Positions 33,670 to 42,788 of a DNA stretch of 64,000 bases are shown piece after piece. The DNA comes from Prevotella multiformis DSM 16608 (lineage in GTDB: Bacteria; Bacteroidota; Bacteroidia; Bacteroidales; Bacteroidaceae). The notes below the pieces were generated by a model, which saw nothing but the letters and a program-made list of their open reading frames with translations, was not told the origin of the DNA and did not search any database. A program made the position numbers and the translations under genes. Each line of letters opens with the position of its first letter. Position 1 is the first letter of the stretch. The stretch covers positions 1,506,484-1,570,483 of the forward strand of contig NZ_GL872283.1 of NCBI RefSeq assembly GCF_000191065.1, read 5' to 3'.

Positions 33670-35643
33670 CTATGCGTCGATGTTGGCGTAGGTGGCATTC
33701 TTCTCTATGAACTCGCGGCGGGGTTCTACGTCGTCTCCCATCAGCATGGAGAAGATCTCGTCGGCATCAGCGGCATTCTCGATCGTTACCTGTTTCAGCA
33801 GACGGGTCTTGGGATCCATGGTCGTCTCCCACAGCTGTTCCGGATTCATCTCACCGAGACCCTTGTAACGCTGGGTGTGGATGGTCTTTCCGTCTTCGAC
33901 CCCGTTTCCGTACTTGTCGAGGAAAGCCTGTCGCTGCTGGTCTGTGTAGCAGTATTCGCTCACCTTCTTGTAGGTACACTTGTAGAGCGGCGGGGTGGCG
34001 ATGTACAGATGTCCTTGCTCGATGACCTTCGGCATATAGCGATAGAAGAGGGTCATGATCAGGGTGTCGATGTGCGAGCCATCGACATCGGCATCGGTCA
34101 TGATGATGATCTTGTCGTAGCGGAGTTTGTCGGTATTCGCCTCGAAGTCGCCTTCATCCTCTACACCGAAACGGACACCGATGGACTGAATGATGTTCAT
34201 GACGGATTCGGCCTCGAACACACGGTGACGCTGCACCTTCTCCACATTCAGTATCTTACCGCGGAGAGGGAGGATGGCCTGTGTGTAACGGTCGCGCCCC
34301 TGCTTGGCAGAACCGCCGGCGGAATCACCCTCGACGAGGAATATCTCACAGTCCTTCGGATCCTTGTTGGAACAGTCGGCCAGCTTGCCGGGCAGACCGC
34401 CGCCGCTCATCACGTTCTTGCGCTGGACGCTCTCACGTGCCTTGCGTGCCGCTACACGTGCCGTGGCGGCAAGGATGACCTTGTTGCAGATCAACTTCGC
34501 CTCGTTCGGATGCTCCTCCAGATAGTTTGACAGCGCTTCGCCGACCGCCTGCTGTACGGCTCCGGAAACCTCGCTGTTGCCCAGCTTGGTCTTTGTCTGT
34601 CCCTCGAACTGTGGTTCTGCCACCTTGATGGAGATAACGGCAGTCAGTCCCTCACGGAAGTCCTCGCCGGCAATCTCGATCTTAGCCTTTTCTATCTGCT
34701 TGGAGATCTGCGGGTCGTTGTCGGCGTATGCCTTCAGCGTACGGGTCAGTGCCGTGCGGAATCCCTGCAGGTGCGTACCGCCTTCGATGGTGTTGATATT
34801 GTTGACGTAGGAATGAATATTCTCCGTGTAGTCCGTGTTATACATCACAGCCACCTCGATAGGGATGTTCTGCTTCTCGGTCTTGAGGTAGATGACATCG
34901 TCGAAGAGATGCTGGCGGTGGCGGTCCACATAGCGTACAAACTCCTTCAGACCGTCCTTGGCATGGAATACCTCGGTACGGGTCTTGCCGGTCTCGGGGT
35001 CAGGGCGCAGGTCGGAAAGCGTGATCTTGATGCCGGCATTCAGATATGCCAGCTCCCGCATACGGCGCGCCACAATGTCCCACTGGAAAACGGTCGTCGT
35101 GAAGATGCCGGCATCCGGCCAGAACTGCTGGCGTGTACCGGTCTTGTCGGTCTCGCCCACGACCTTTACCGGATAGAGCGGCTTCCCCTTCTCATACTCC
35201 TGCTGGTAGATCTTTCCGTCGCGGAACACCTGCGACTTCATATGAGACGAGAGGGCATTCACACAGCTGACACCCACACCGTGCAGACCGCCGCTGACCT
35301 TGTACGAGCCCTTGTCGAACTTGCCGCCGGCATGCAGGACGGTCATCACGACCTCAAGGGCACTCTTGTGGAGCTTCTTGTGCTCGTCTACAGGGATGCC
35401 TCGGCCGTCATCCTCGACCGTGACGGAGTTGTCCTCGTTGATGCTTACCTCAATGTTCTTGCAGTAGCCGGCCATCGCCTCGTCGATGGAGTTGTCGACG
35501 GTCTCGTTGATCAAGTGGTGGAGTCCCTTTTCACTGATGTCGCCAATATACATGGCAGGACGCTTGCGTACGGCCTCCAGCCCCTCGAGGACCTGGATGT
35601 TACTGGCGGAGTAATTATTCTCGTTTTCTTGATTTTCTGCCAT
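33670..35643 (-). CDS. gyrB: DNA gyrase subunit B
   Basis: 657 residues, about the length of Bacteroidota GyrB, which lacks the enterobacterial insert. GHKL ATPase motifs: NIQVLEGLEAVRKRPAMYIG, 'HHLINETVDNSIDEA', DDGRGIPV, and the GGLHGVGVS lid. The TOPRIM domain has 'FLVEGDSAGGSAKQ' and 'IIMTDADVDGSHI'. Ends '..RREFIEKNA'. With GyrA it introduces negative supercoils using ATP. Promoter TATCTTTG at 35670-35677, leader about 20 nt, terminator at 33434. GyrB rather than ParE is favoured by sequence and by the rpsT/recO neighbourhood. Confidence 0.96.
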   Translation of the reverse strand: MAENQENENNYSASNIQVLEGLEAVRKRPAMYIGDISEKGLHHLINETVDNSIDEAMAGYCKNIEVSINEDNSVTVEDDGRGIPVDEHKKLHKSALEVVMTVLHAGGKFDKGSYKVSGGLHGVGVSCVNALSSHMKSQVFRDGKIYQQEYEKGKPLYPVKVVGETDKTGTRQQFWPDAGIFTTTVFQWDIVARRMRELAYLNAGIKITLSDLRPDPETGKTRTEVFHAKDGLKEFVRYVDRHRQHLFDDVIYLKTEKQNIPIEVAVMYNTDYTENIHSYVNNINTIEGGTHLQGFRTALTRTLKAYADNDPQISKQIEKAKIEIAGEDFREGLTAVISIKVAEPQFEGQTKTKLGNSEVSGAVQQAVGEALSNYLEEHPNEAKLICNKVILAATARVAARKARESVQRKNVMSGGGLPGKLADCSNKDPKDCEIFLVEGDSAGGSAKQGRDRYTQAILPLRGKILNVEKVQRHRVFEAESVMNIIQSIGVRFGVEDEGDFEANTDKLRYDKIIIMTDADVDGSHIDTLIMTLFYRYMPKVIEQGHLYIATPPLYKCTYKKVSEYCYTDQQRQAFLDKYGNGVEDGKTIHTQRYKGLGEMNPEQLWETTMDPKTRLLKQVTIENAADADEIFSMLMGDDVEPRREFIEKNATYANIDA

Positions 35644-35669
35644 TTTTCGTTAGATTGTCTTATGGTATG

Positions 35670-35677
35670 CAAAGATA
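35670..35677 (-). promoter_or_regulatory. gyrB promoter -7 box
   Basis: Minus-strand TATCTTTG, 27 nt ahead of the gyrB start codon. Confidence 0.8.
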
Positions 35678-35952
35678 CACTTTTTCCTTCAGATAAGGAA
35701 ATAAAAACTTGCAAAAAACGCTTAAGGTTTGTTCTGTAAAGTCCGTGCGGAGGGGACTTCCGGAGGATGCCGGGAGCCTCCCGAAGCGGCTGCTGCAGGA
35801 ACCTGACGGAGGGTGTACGACCAGAGGCTTACAGCCTGTACCTCAGGGGAATGAACGTCGGTCCGGACGGGGGCGATTCTCCCGAGCCGCCCCGACCGCA
35901 TCCGGCAGACCGCCTGACAGAGAGGCCGGCAGCGACGGGCGCCGATACGAGA

Positions 35953-35990
35953 AGAGCCGCAATCCTTTCCCGGATTGCGGCTCTGTTATT
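35953..35990. terminator. Hairpin after rpsT
   Basis: GAGCCGCAATCC and GGATTGCGGCTC form a 12-bp stem. The T-rich side is on the plus strand (TTATTCTTTTT), yet the gene that needs a terminator, rpsT, reads from the minus strand (tail TTCTCG). The adjoining 35760-35950 is GC-rich with no gene. Confidence 0.65.
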
Positions 35991-36015
35991 CTTTTTCAGC
36001 TATGACTTGAAGGCA

Positions 36016-36270
36016 TTATCCCAATGCTGCAACGTGCCTGCAGAGAGAAGCTTTCAGGTTGGCTGCCTTGTTCTTGTGGATGATATTGGTCTTAGCCAAT
36101 TTGTCCAGCATCTTCTGTACGGTAGGATAGAGCTTTACAGCCTCTTCCTTGTCCGTCAGATTGCGCAGCTTGCGAACAGCATTACGCATGGTCTTAGCAT
36201 AGTATCTGTTGTGCAGCGTCTTGACTTTGTCCTGACGGATTCTCTTCAATGATGATTTGTGATTTGCCAT
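36016..36270 (-). CDS. rpsT: 30S ribosomal protein S20
   Basis: 84 residues, all of S20: [13 protein letters not shown], many Lys/Arg, helical with '[15 protein letters not shown]' and the C-terminal '[13 protein letters not shown]'. It binds the 5' domain of 16S rRNA during small-subunit assembly. It lies 28 bp downstream of tRNA-Glu on the same strand with no terminator between, so the two are probably co-transcribed from the box at 36388-36395. S20 next to gyrB and recO is a familiar Bacteroidota arrangement. Confidence 0.97.
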   Translation of the reverse strand: MANHKSSLKRIRQDKVKTLHNRYYAKTMRNAVRKLRNLTDKEEAVKLYPTVQKMLDKLAKTNIIHKNKAANLKASLCRHVAALG

Positions 36271-36298
36271 CTTTGTTTCCTTCTTTTATTTTACTTGT

Positions 36299-36369
36299 AG
36301 TCCCTAGCAGAGTCGAACTGCTCTTTAGAGAATGAAAATCTCTCGTCCTAACCGATAGACGAAGGGACC
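36299..36369 (-). tRNA. tRNA-Glu (anticodon TTC)
   Basis: 71 nt, complete cloverleaf. Acceptor GGTCCCT/AGGGACT (first pair G.T), anticodon stem AGAGA/TCTCT around loop TTTTCAT (anticodon TTC), T-arm AGCAG-TTCGACT-CTGCT. CCA is not encoded. It precedes rpsT. Confidence 0.97.
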
Positions 36370-36387
36370 GTGGTCAAATTGCGGGTG

Positions 36388-36419
36388 CAAAGGTACTCCT
36401 TTTATTTCAATCAGCCAAA
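36388..36419 (-). promoter_or_regulatory. tRNA-Glu/rpsT promoter
   Basis: Minus strand: -33 TTTG (36416-36419), 20-nt spacer, -7 TACCTTTG (36388-36395). Divergent from the recO promoter about 40 bp away. Confidence 0.88.
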
Positions 36420-36458
36420 CTTTTGCCGAAATAATTTCTGTAAGATACTGTATTTTTG

Positions 36459-36466
36459 TACTTTTG
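36459..36466 (+). promoter_or_regulatory. recO promoter -7 box
   Basis: TACTTTTG ending only 12 nt before ATG 36479, leaving a leader of a few nucleotides. Confidence 0.75.
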
Positions 36467-36478
36467 CAGGGTCTTGAT

Positions 36479-37207
36479 ATGATACAGAAGTCAAAAGCCA
36501 TTGTTCTGCGGTCTCTGAAGTTCGGCGACACATCGCTGATCGTCGATATGTTTACCGAGCAGGAAGGCCGCATCTCTTTCATCACCCATGTCGCAAAATC
36601 GGCCAAGGGAAAGGTCAAGAAGCAGTTCTTCCAGCCGCTGACCCTCCTCGAGCTGTCATTCGACTACCGCCAGCGTGTGACCCTGCAGCGGATAAGAGAT
36701 GTGCGGATTCTGCGCCCTTACGGTTCGATCCCCTTTGATCCGGCAAAGTCGGCGGTCCTTCTTTTCCTTTCAGAGTTCCTGTCGTATGTCACGCGGGGGG
36801 AGCAGCAGAATGTCCATCTGTATCACTATGTGCAGACCAGCATGGAATGGCTGGACGAGGCCGTACAGGGTTATGCCAATTTCCATCTTGTCTTCATGAT
36901 GCGCCTGAGCCGCTTCATCGGGTTCTTCCCCAATCTTGAGGACTACCGGAAGGGAGCCTGCTTCGACCTGCGCAATGCGACCTTTACCGACTGCGTCCCC
37001 TCCCACCCCGACTATCTTCTGCCTGCCGAGGCGGCGAACATCGGCCTGCTTATGCGCATGGACTATGAGAACATGCACCTCTTCCGGCTTTCACATACCG
37101 ACCGCAACCACATCTCGGACATTATCCTCCGGTATTACCGGATCCATGTCCCCGACATGCCGGAACTGAAGAGCTTTCTGGTGCTGCAGGAACTGTTCGG
37201 GCAGTAG
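36479..37207 (+). CDS. recO: DNA repair protein RecO
   Basis: 242 residues from ATG 36479; the longer frame begins with TTG inside the promoter box. The N-terminal OB fold 'KAIVLRSLKFGDTSLIVDMFTEQEG' is diagnostic, followed by the helical domain and the variable C-terminus. RecO loads RecA onto SSB-coated DNA with RecR (and RecF) in gap repair. The Cys4 zinc site seen in some RecO proteins is not evident: only one Cys (GACFDLRNATFTDC gives two nearby). Monocistronic with an unusually short leader. Confidence 0.94.
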   Translation: MIQKSKAIVLRSLKFGDTSLIVDMFTEQEGRISFITHVAKSAKGKVKKQFFQPLTLLELSFDYRQRVTLQRIRDVRILRPYGSIPFDPAKSAVLLFLSEFLSYVTRGEQQNVHLYHYVQTSMEWLDEAVQGYANFHLVFMMRLSRFIGFFPNLEDYRKGACFDLRNATFTDCVPSHPDYLLPAEAANIGLLMRMDYENMHLFRLSHTDRNHISDIILRYYRIHVPDMPELKSFLVLQELFGQ

Positions 37208-37629
37208 CCGGCATCCGGCCTGTGGAGAGAAACAGACGATACGGAAGGCATCACCGCCCGGCAGACATTTCCCGCATAAGCCTGCCATTTCCTCTTGCCC
37301 TATACATCATCGACAGAAACCGACCCGGCCTCCTGCCGGCGTACGGATGTCCGACACCACCCGTGCTGACGGCAGACACCACCCGTGACGGGGGCATGCA
37401 CGCAGACATTCTGCTTGTCCGTATGGAGACGACTTGCAGTAGAAGCCAAGGGGGGGGACGTGCCGGGTCTGACGAGGGAAAGCCTGCTTTTCCAAAGACG
37501 ATGAGGGATTGTCCGGCAAAAGGATATCACACAAAGAGAAACATGACTTTATATGTTTCGCAGGACGACAACAGAACAAAAGCGAGAAGAATCCTTGTGG
37601 AGGAAGCCGGTGGAGTCGGTTTATTTTTG
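37208..37629. other. Intergenic, no gene seen
   Basis: About 420 bp with a GC-rich left part and several direct pieces (CACCCGTG near 37360 and 37380). Overlapping frames in both strands show no signature or start signal. Confidence 0.5.
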
Positions 37630-37637
37630 TATTTTTG
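37630..37637 (+). promoter_or_regulatory. Promoter -7 box of the YeiH-type gene
   Basis: TATTTTTG, 65 nt before the start codon. Confidence 0.7.
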
Positions 37638-37702
37638 CAGTTCTGTAACATCATTCCGTTTCATCAATCGTACATTTCTAATCTTTCATACAATAAGAAA
37701 AC

Positions 37703-38737
37703 ATGAAACTAACAGAACAGCGAAGCAGTATGCTTCACGGGGTACTGCTGATTACTTTGTTTGCCTGTGCGGCTTTCTACATCGGCGACATGAACTGGGT
37801 GAAGGCCCTGTCCCTGAGCCCGATGGTGGTGGGAATCGTGCTGGGCATGCTGTATGCGAACAGCCTCCGCAACAATCTTCCTGACACGTGGGTGCCCGGC
37901 ATTGCCTTTTGCGGGAAACGGGTGCTGCGCTTCGGCATTATCCTTTATGGTTTCCGGCTGACATTCCAGGATGTCGCAGCGGTGGGTTTGCCGGCCATCC
38001 TCATTGATGCAGTGATTGTGGCAGGAACCATCCTGCTGGGGGTTGCGGCAGGAAAGCTGCTGAAGATGGACAGAAGCATCGCACTGCTGACCGCCTGCGG
38101 AAGCGCCATCTGCGGAGCGGCGGCCGTATTGGGCGTGGACGGCGCAATCCGTCCGAAGCCTTACAAGACGGCTGTGGCCGTGGCGACAGTGGTCATTTTC
38201 GGAACGCTATCGATGTTCCTCTATCCCGTCCTTTACCGGACGGGAGCCTTGGGGCTGTCTCCGGATGAGATGGGCATCTTTGCAGGCTCTACGATTCATG
38301 AGGTGGCCCACGTGGTCGGCGCCGGCAATGCCATGGGGGCAGCCGTCAGCAATTCGGCGATTATCGTGAAGATGATCCGGGTGATGATGCTGGTACCTGT
38401 TTTGCTGGTCATTGCGTTTTTCGTGGCAAAGGACGTGGCGGAGCGTGAGAACGCCGGAAACGGGCACAGCAAGGTCACAATCCCCTGGTTTGCCGTACTG
38501 TTCCTTGTCGTGATCGGGTTCAACTCCCTGTCCCTGCTTCCCGACAGTGTCGTGTCTTTCATCAATACGCTTGATACGTTCCTGCTTACAATGGCCATGT
38601 CGGCACTGGGTGCCGAGACGAGCATCGAGAAATTCAAGAAGGCCGGCCTCAAGCCTTTCCTCTTGGCTGCGATTCTGTGGTGCTGGCTGATAGGAGGCGG
38701 CTATTGCCTTGCCAGGTTCCTGGCTCCGGTGCTGTAA
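37703..38737 (+). CDS. YeiH/UPF0324 family putative sulfate exporter
   Basis: 344 residues and about ten hydrophobic segments. UPF0324 signatures: VVGIVLGMLYAN, 'GKRVLRFGIILYGFRLT', LLTACGSAICGAAAV (a conserved re-entrant-like motif) and 'STIHEVAHVVGAGNAMG' (His in the second half). Bacterial homologues are annotated as putative sulfate exporters, but no transport experiment is implied here. Own promoter box; ends at a symmetric hairpin shared with ftsZ. Confidence 0.9.
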   Translation: MKLTEQRSSMLHGVLLITLFACAAFYIGDMNWVKALSLSPMVVGIVLGMLYANSLRNNLPDTWVPGIAFCGKRVLRFGIILYGFRLTFQDVAAVGLPAILIDAVIVAGTILLGVAAGKLLKMDRSIALLTACGSAICGAAAVLGVDGAIRPKPYKTAVAVATVVIFGTLSMFLYPVLYRTGALGLSPDEMGIFAGSTIHEVAHVVGAGNAMGAAVSNSAIIVKMIRVMMLVPVLLVIAFFVAKDVAERENAGNGHSKVTIPWFAVLFLVVIGFNSLSLLPDSVVSFINTLDTFLLTMAMSALGAETSIEKFKKAGLKPFLLAAILWCWLIGGGYCLARFLAPVL

Positions 38738-38749
38738 CTTGCGGATGTA

Positions 38750-38840
38750 AGTGGGGACAGGCGAGGATGACAAGACAGACCATGATGGCAAGACAGGCTA
38801 TGATGGCATGGCTGGCTGGATAAACGATGATAGGCGGTGA
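38750..38840. repeat. Degenerate purine-rich repeat, convergent spacer before ftsZ
   Basis: Imperfect units such as GATGGCAAGACAGGCTATGA repeat here (for example near 38778 and 38795), with the same flavour as the arrays at 33340 and 59340. Confidence 0.6.
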
Positions 38841-38878
38841 ACGATAATGAAGTCCATTTCCGTTCACCGCCTATCATC
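38826..38878. terminator. Symmetric hairpin between the YeiH-type gene and ftsZ
   Basis: GATGATAGGCGGTGAACG and its exact complement form an 18-bp stem with a 17-nt loop. There is no T-tract on either side. The convergent position suggests termination or transcript protection. Confidence 0.75.
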
Positions 38879-38901
38879 CATTCCTGGAGCACCGGGCTTC
38901 A

Positions 38902-40227
38902 TCAGACAAAGCTGATGACTCCCTTGACCGTATCCCTGTTTTCGTTCTCCTGCACATTCTGTTCGGGAGCGCCGATGCGCTTGATGTCCTTGACCATCTG
39001 CTTGGTACGCTTGTAGGTAGGCGTATTCTCAACGGCAAGGATCACATCCTCATTGTCGAGCTCGTCGGCTGTGAAGCGATAGATATGAGGACGGTGCTTG
39101 TACTGAGAGCTGCTGTTGTCTGTGTAGAAACGGTCACGACGGTCACGACGCTCGGCAGCCTTCTCCTCTTCTTCCGCAAGGCGTGCGGCATCCTCCTGTG
39201 TCTGCTTCTTGATATGACCGCCCATACCGTCAACATTCTCGATGCCGAAGCCTGTCGCAAGGATCGTAACCTTGACCTTCTTGTCAAGCTCAGGATCGAT
39301 GGCAAGTCCCCATTTCAGTTCGAAGTCAGCGCTGAAATGGTTCATGAACTCGGTGACATCGCCCATCTCTTCCATGGTAAGCCCCGGGTTGTCCTTGTCG
39401 TCGCTGTTGAAGTTGATGGAAAGCAGAATCTTCTTCGACTTGTAGACATCGTTGTCGTTGAGCAACGGTGAGTTGAGGGCATCCTCTATCGCCTGCTTCA
39501 CACGTCCCTCGCCTTCACCGTAACCGGTCGACATGATGGCAACGCCGCCATCCTTGAGGACTGTCTTGACATCGTTGAAGTCGAGGTTCATAATACCGTG
39601 AACCGTGATGATTTCGGCAATGCTCTTGGCCGCCACACTCAATGTGTCGTCAGCCTTACGGAAACCATTGAGCAGGCTCAGTTCCGGGTAAATCTCACGC
39701 AGCCGTTCGTTGTTGATGACGAGCAGGGCATCAACGTGCCGGGCCATCTCTTCCACACCGTCCAGCGCCTGGTCAATCTTCTTGGCTCCCTCGAAACGGA
39801 AGGGGATGGTGACGATGCCCACGGTAAGAATCCCCAGTTCCTTGCTCACACGTGCAATGACCGGTGCAGCACCCGTACCGGTTCCACCGCCCATCCCAGC
39901 GGTAATAAACGCCATCTTCGTCCCGTCGTCCAGCATGTGCTTGATGTCTTCAATGGTGTCTTCAGCAGCCTGGCGCGCACGTTCCGGCCGGTTTCCTGCA
40001 CCAAGTCCTTCCTTGCCCAACTGGAGATGAACCGGCACGGGAGAGTCGTTGAGTGCCTGTGCATCCGTATTGCATAGGACGAAGGTCACATCGTGGATTC
40101 CCTCGCGGTACATGTGATTGACGGCATTCCCGCCGCCTCCGCCGACACCAATGACCTTTATGATGCTGTCGGCAACATCGTTGTCATCGAAGTCTAATAT
40201 ATCTAATCTGTTATTGTTGTCTGCCAT
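38902..40227 (-). CDS. ftsZ: Cell division GTPase FtsZ
   Basis: 441 residues. Tubulin fold with the T1 loop GVGGGGGNAVN, the T4 signature GGGTGTG (113-119), the T7 synergy loop 'NLDFNDVKTVL', and the C-terminal GTPase-activating region. It polymerises at mid-cell to form the Z-ring. The linker after about residue 360 holds a strongly charged segment (EEEEKAAERRDRRDRF). The terminal tail ends '..GVISFV', divergent from the enterobacterial DxxxFLxKQA. Last gene of the dcw cluster, 55 bp after ftsA; it may also be driven by ftsA-internal promoters, none of which I could see. Confidence 0.98.
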   Translation of the reverse strand: MADNNNRLDILDFDDNDVADSIIKVIGVGGGGGNAVNHMYREGIHDVTFVLCNTDAQALNDSPVPVHLQLGKEGLGAGNRPERARQAAEDTIEDIKHMLDDGTKMAFITAGMGGGTGTGAAPVIARVSKELGILTVGIVTIPFRFEGAKKIDQALDGVEEMARHVDALLVINNERLREIYPELSLLNGFRKADDTLSVAAKSIAEIITVHGIMNLDFNDVKTVLKDGGVAIMSTGYGEGEGRVKQAIEDALNSPLLNDNDVYKSKKILLSINFNSDDKDNPGLTMEEMGDVTEFMNHFSADFELKWGLAIDPELDKKVKVTILATGFGIENVDGMGGHIKKQTQEDAARLAEEEEKAAERRDRRDRFYTDNSSSQYKHRPHIYRFTADELDNEDVILAVENTPTYKRTKQMVKDIKRIGAPEQNVQENENRDTVKGVISFV

Positions 40228-40282
40228 AACGGTATCTGTATATTATTTTAACAATGTTCTTTCTTGTACGTATAGGAAACGG

Positions 40283-41731
40283 CTATTCCTCTTCTTCGTC
40301 GATGATCTTCTTGCCGAACTCCTTCGCCTTGCGCGTAAACTTGTGCCAGAAGCTGTTGCGGCGTTTCTCTTCTTCTATCTCTCTCGCCCTTGCTTCTTCT
40401 TCCTCCCGCAGCTTCCGTTCTTCCTCCTCCCGCCTGCGCCGTTCCGCTTCGGCTTTCTTCTTCTCCTCTGGTGTAGGGACGATGCCCTGTCCCTGCCGGC
40501 TGGCAGCCGACGGGGCATAGCTGTCTGCCGGAGTCCCGACCGCCACGTCGTCGTTGTTGAAAAGAGTGTTCTGTGACGGGTTGTAAGCAGGACCGGCACA
40601 GTTCATGTCGCCCTTGGCAAGCAGTCCGAGAACCGTGTTCATGTCGCCATGCTTGGCGGTGATGTCGGCATTGCCGGAGGTGATGGTCTGTGTGACGAAG
40701 TTCGCCTTGCGGATCTTGTCGATGTGGGTGCAGTTGCGGATGCTGCGTTCGATGTTCTTCAGGTTCATGCCGCCACCTGTAAGGATGAATCCGCCAAGGA
40801 GCTTGTCGGTATAGTCCGGCGGAACCTGACACCACACATTCTCGACGATTTCCTCCACACGGGCTTCCACAATCTCGATGAACTTGCGGCTGTCCACGGT
40901 ACGTTCCGCATCGATGGAGTATTTCAGACTGTTGTCTATGTCGTTGTTTTCCGTGTAGGCGGAAGCATACTTGAGTTTCATCGCCTCCGCATCCTTCTCT
41001 TCCATCTGCAGGCTGGCAATGTCCTTTGTGATGTTGTTGCCGCCCAGCGGGATGACTGCCAGATGGCGGAGGATGTTCTTGTGGTAGACGGAGACCGTCG
41101 TCGTGTCGGCCCCGAAGTCTACCAGCACACAGCCTCCTCTCTTCTCGGCTTCGCTCAGCACGGAATCCGCCAGTGCCAACGGGGCAAGATACATCTCGGC
41201 AATGGAGATGCCGGCCTTCTCAAAGCAGTTGTTCAGGTTGTCATAGAAAGCCTTGCGCCAGAGGATGTTGAGGAAGTTTCCTTCCAGCCGGGTCGCCTTG
41301 ATACCCACCGGGTCGAGAGAGTACTGGTTGTCGACCTTGTATTCCTGTGTGGCGGCATCGAGGATTTCCTGGTCCGGATACGTCATATTGCGGTTGGCAT
41401 CCATCAGTTCGTTGATCATGTCCGACGTGATGATGGTATCCGCAGGCAGATCCTTTACGATGACGTTGCGTACACTCCGTATGGACTGTCCGCCTACGCC
41501 CACGTAGACCTGAGAGATCTCGTACTTCAGCTGTTTCCTCAGTTTGTTGATGATGCCGGTAAGGCACTGCCCCGTCTTGTCGATGTTGTAGACGACTCCT
41601 TTCCGGATACACTGCGAAGCGTCTTCCTTTACCACGGCAAGCACGGAGATGCTGCCGTCAAGATTCTTTTTGCCAGCGATTCCCGTAATCTTTGATGAGC
41701 CTAATTCAATGGCTACTATGAACTCTGCCAT
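40283..41731 (-). CDS. ftsA: Cell division protein FtsA
   Basis: 482 residues. Actin-like ATPase fold: 'FIVAIELGSSKITGI' (phosphate 1), 'CVLVDFGADTTTVSVYH' (phosphate 2) and 'LGGFILTGGGMNLKNIE' (adenosine). Subdomain 1C is present. After about residue 430 comes a Glu/Arg/Lys-rich helix (EEKKKAEAERRRREEEE...), then a final amphipathic stretch SFWHKFTRKAKEFGKKI with EEE, placed where the membrane-targeting sequence of FtsA lies. FtsA tethers FtsZ to the membrane. Only 52 bp from ftsQ. The charged tail is longer than usual. Confidence 0.96.
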   Translation of the reverse strand: MAEFIVAIELGSSKITGIAGKKNLDGSISVLAVVKEDASQCIRKGVVYNIDKTGQCLTGIINKLRKQLKYEISQVYVGVGGQSIRSVRNVIVKDLPADTIITSDMINELMDANRNMTYPDQEILDAATQEYKVDNQYSLDPVGIKATRLEGNFLNILWRKAFYDNLNNCFEKAGISIAEMYLAPLALADSVLSEAEKRGGCVLVDFGADTTTVSVYHKNILRHLAVIPLGGNNITKDIASLQMEEKDAEAMKLKYASAYTENNDIDNSLKYSIDAERTVDSRKFIEIVEARVEEIVENVWCQVPPDYTDKLLGGFILTGGGMNLKNIERSIRNCTHIDKIRKANFVTQTITSGNADITAKHGDMNTVLGLLAKGDMNCAGPAYNPSQNTLFNNDDVAVGTPADSYAPSAASRQGQGIVPTPEEKKKAEAERRRREEEERKLREEEEARAREIEEEKRRNSFWHKFTRKAKEFGKKIIDEEEE

Positions 41732-41783
41732 ATTCGTTAAGTATTATGTATTCCTTGTTTTGATTTTCCTTTTGATTGCCGCC

Positions 41784-42722
41784 CTACTCTGTCGGTCCGT
41801 CCGCGGCGGTCTCCTGCCGTTCCACTTCTTTCCGGGCCTTCTCCCTCTCTTCTTCTTCCGTCCGCTTCCGGTCTGCAGTGCGGCCGGCCTTTTCTTCCTT
41901 CTCCAGCGCCTGCTCTTCGGCCCTTTCAGCATTCGCATCCCGCCGTCTGCAGATAATCTGGTTGTCGAACTCGATGTCGATGTAGGCGTATTTGTTCCAC
42001 CCGGCCTGTGAAAGGCCATACCGGTAGAACTTCTCCAGCCGTGACAGCTTCTTCGTCACGAAGAGGTTGATTTCGTGCTTCCGTGTCCACGACCCCTTGT
42101 TCTGCGGCAGATAGCCGATGAAGATGATATGGTCGCCGACCCGCGGGACCAATTCTATCCCTTTGTCGGGCAGGACATTGATCTGCTCGATCTGGTTCAG
42201 CCATAGCGGCGAGGCGCTGATCGCCTTGGCGAGAGGTGCAATGTAGAAGCGCGCGAAGTTATTGTCGATGTTGCCTGTCGCAATGATCAGGTCACTGGTG
42301 TACTTGGAATTGGGAAGTATCCCGCCATTGTCGTCAAGGTAGAAGTCGGCCCCGCTGTTGCTTTTGATACGGATGATCGGCATCCGCTGTGTGATGCTGA
42401 TGTTGACATGGCCGTCCTTGGTCTTATAGCATTCAGCCGTCTTGACGAACGGTCCTACCTTCAGCGCCTCCTCGATGGCACGCGGATTGACCCCGTCCAT
42501 CTTCCTGTCGAGGGGATAAAGGCGGGCTTTCTCCAGAATCCGTTTTATCTCCCCGGCGGTCAGGAAGCCTGCATTGTTGGAATCGGATATGCTGATATTC
42601 ACCTTAGAGCACACCATCCCGCTCTCATCCGGACTGTTCCATGAGGTGACAGCCATGAAAAGATACACGGCCAGCACGATGTCCAGCACGGTAATGATGA
42701 TCTTTTTCCACTGAATATACAT
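41784..42722 (-). CDS. ftsQ: Cell division protein FtsQ/DivIB
   Basis: 312 residues. A short cytoplasmic start, one membrane helix (about 9-26), then a POTRA-like domain ('GEIKRILEKARLYPLDRKMDGVNPRAIEEALKV') and the beta domain. It is a periplasmic scaffold for FtsB/FtsL-type partners. The last 50 residues are very rich in E, K and R (AERAEEQALEKEEK, EEEEREKARKEVERQ) and would be periplasmic. Position between murC and ftsA is the canonical dcw one. The assignment rests on topology, POTRA resemblance and synteny; sequence conservation in FtsQ is low. Confidence 0.9.
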   Translation of the reverse strand: MYIQWKKIIITVLDIVLAVYLFMAVTSWNSPDESGMVCSKVNISISDSNNAGFLTAGEIKRILEKARLYPLDRKMDGVNPRAIEEALKVGPFVKTAECYKTKDGHVNISITQRMPIIRIKSNSGADFYLDDNGGILPNSKYTSDLIIATGNIDNNFARFYIAPLAKAISASPLWLNQIEQINVLPDKGIELVPRVGDHIIFIGYLPQNKGSWTRKHEINLFVTKKLSRLEKFYRYGLSQAGWNKYAYIDIEFDNQIICRRRDANAERAEEQALEKEEKAGRTADRKRTEEEEREKARKEVERQETAADGPTE

Positions 42723-42788
42723 ACTTTCTTCTTTGTTCTGAAGAGCCGTTCCCCGTTCCGGGACAGGTGTCTCTTTCCCTTCCCTCTC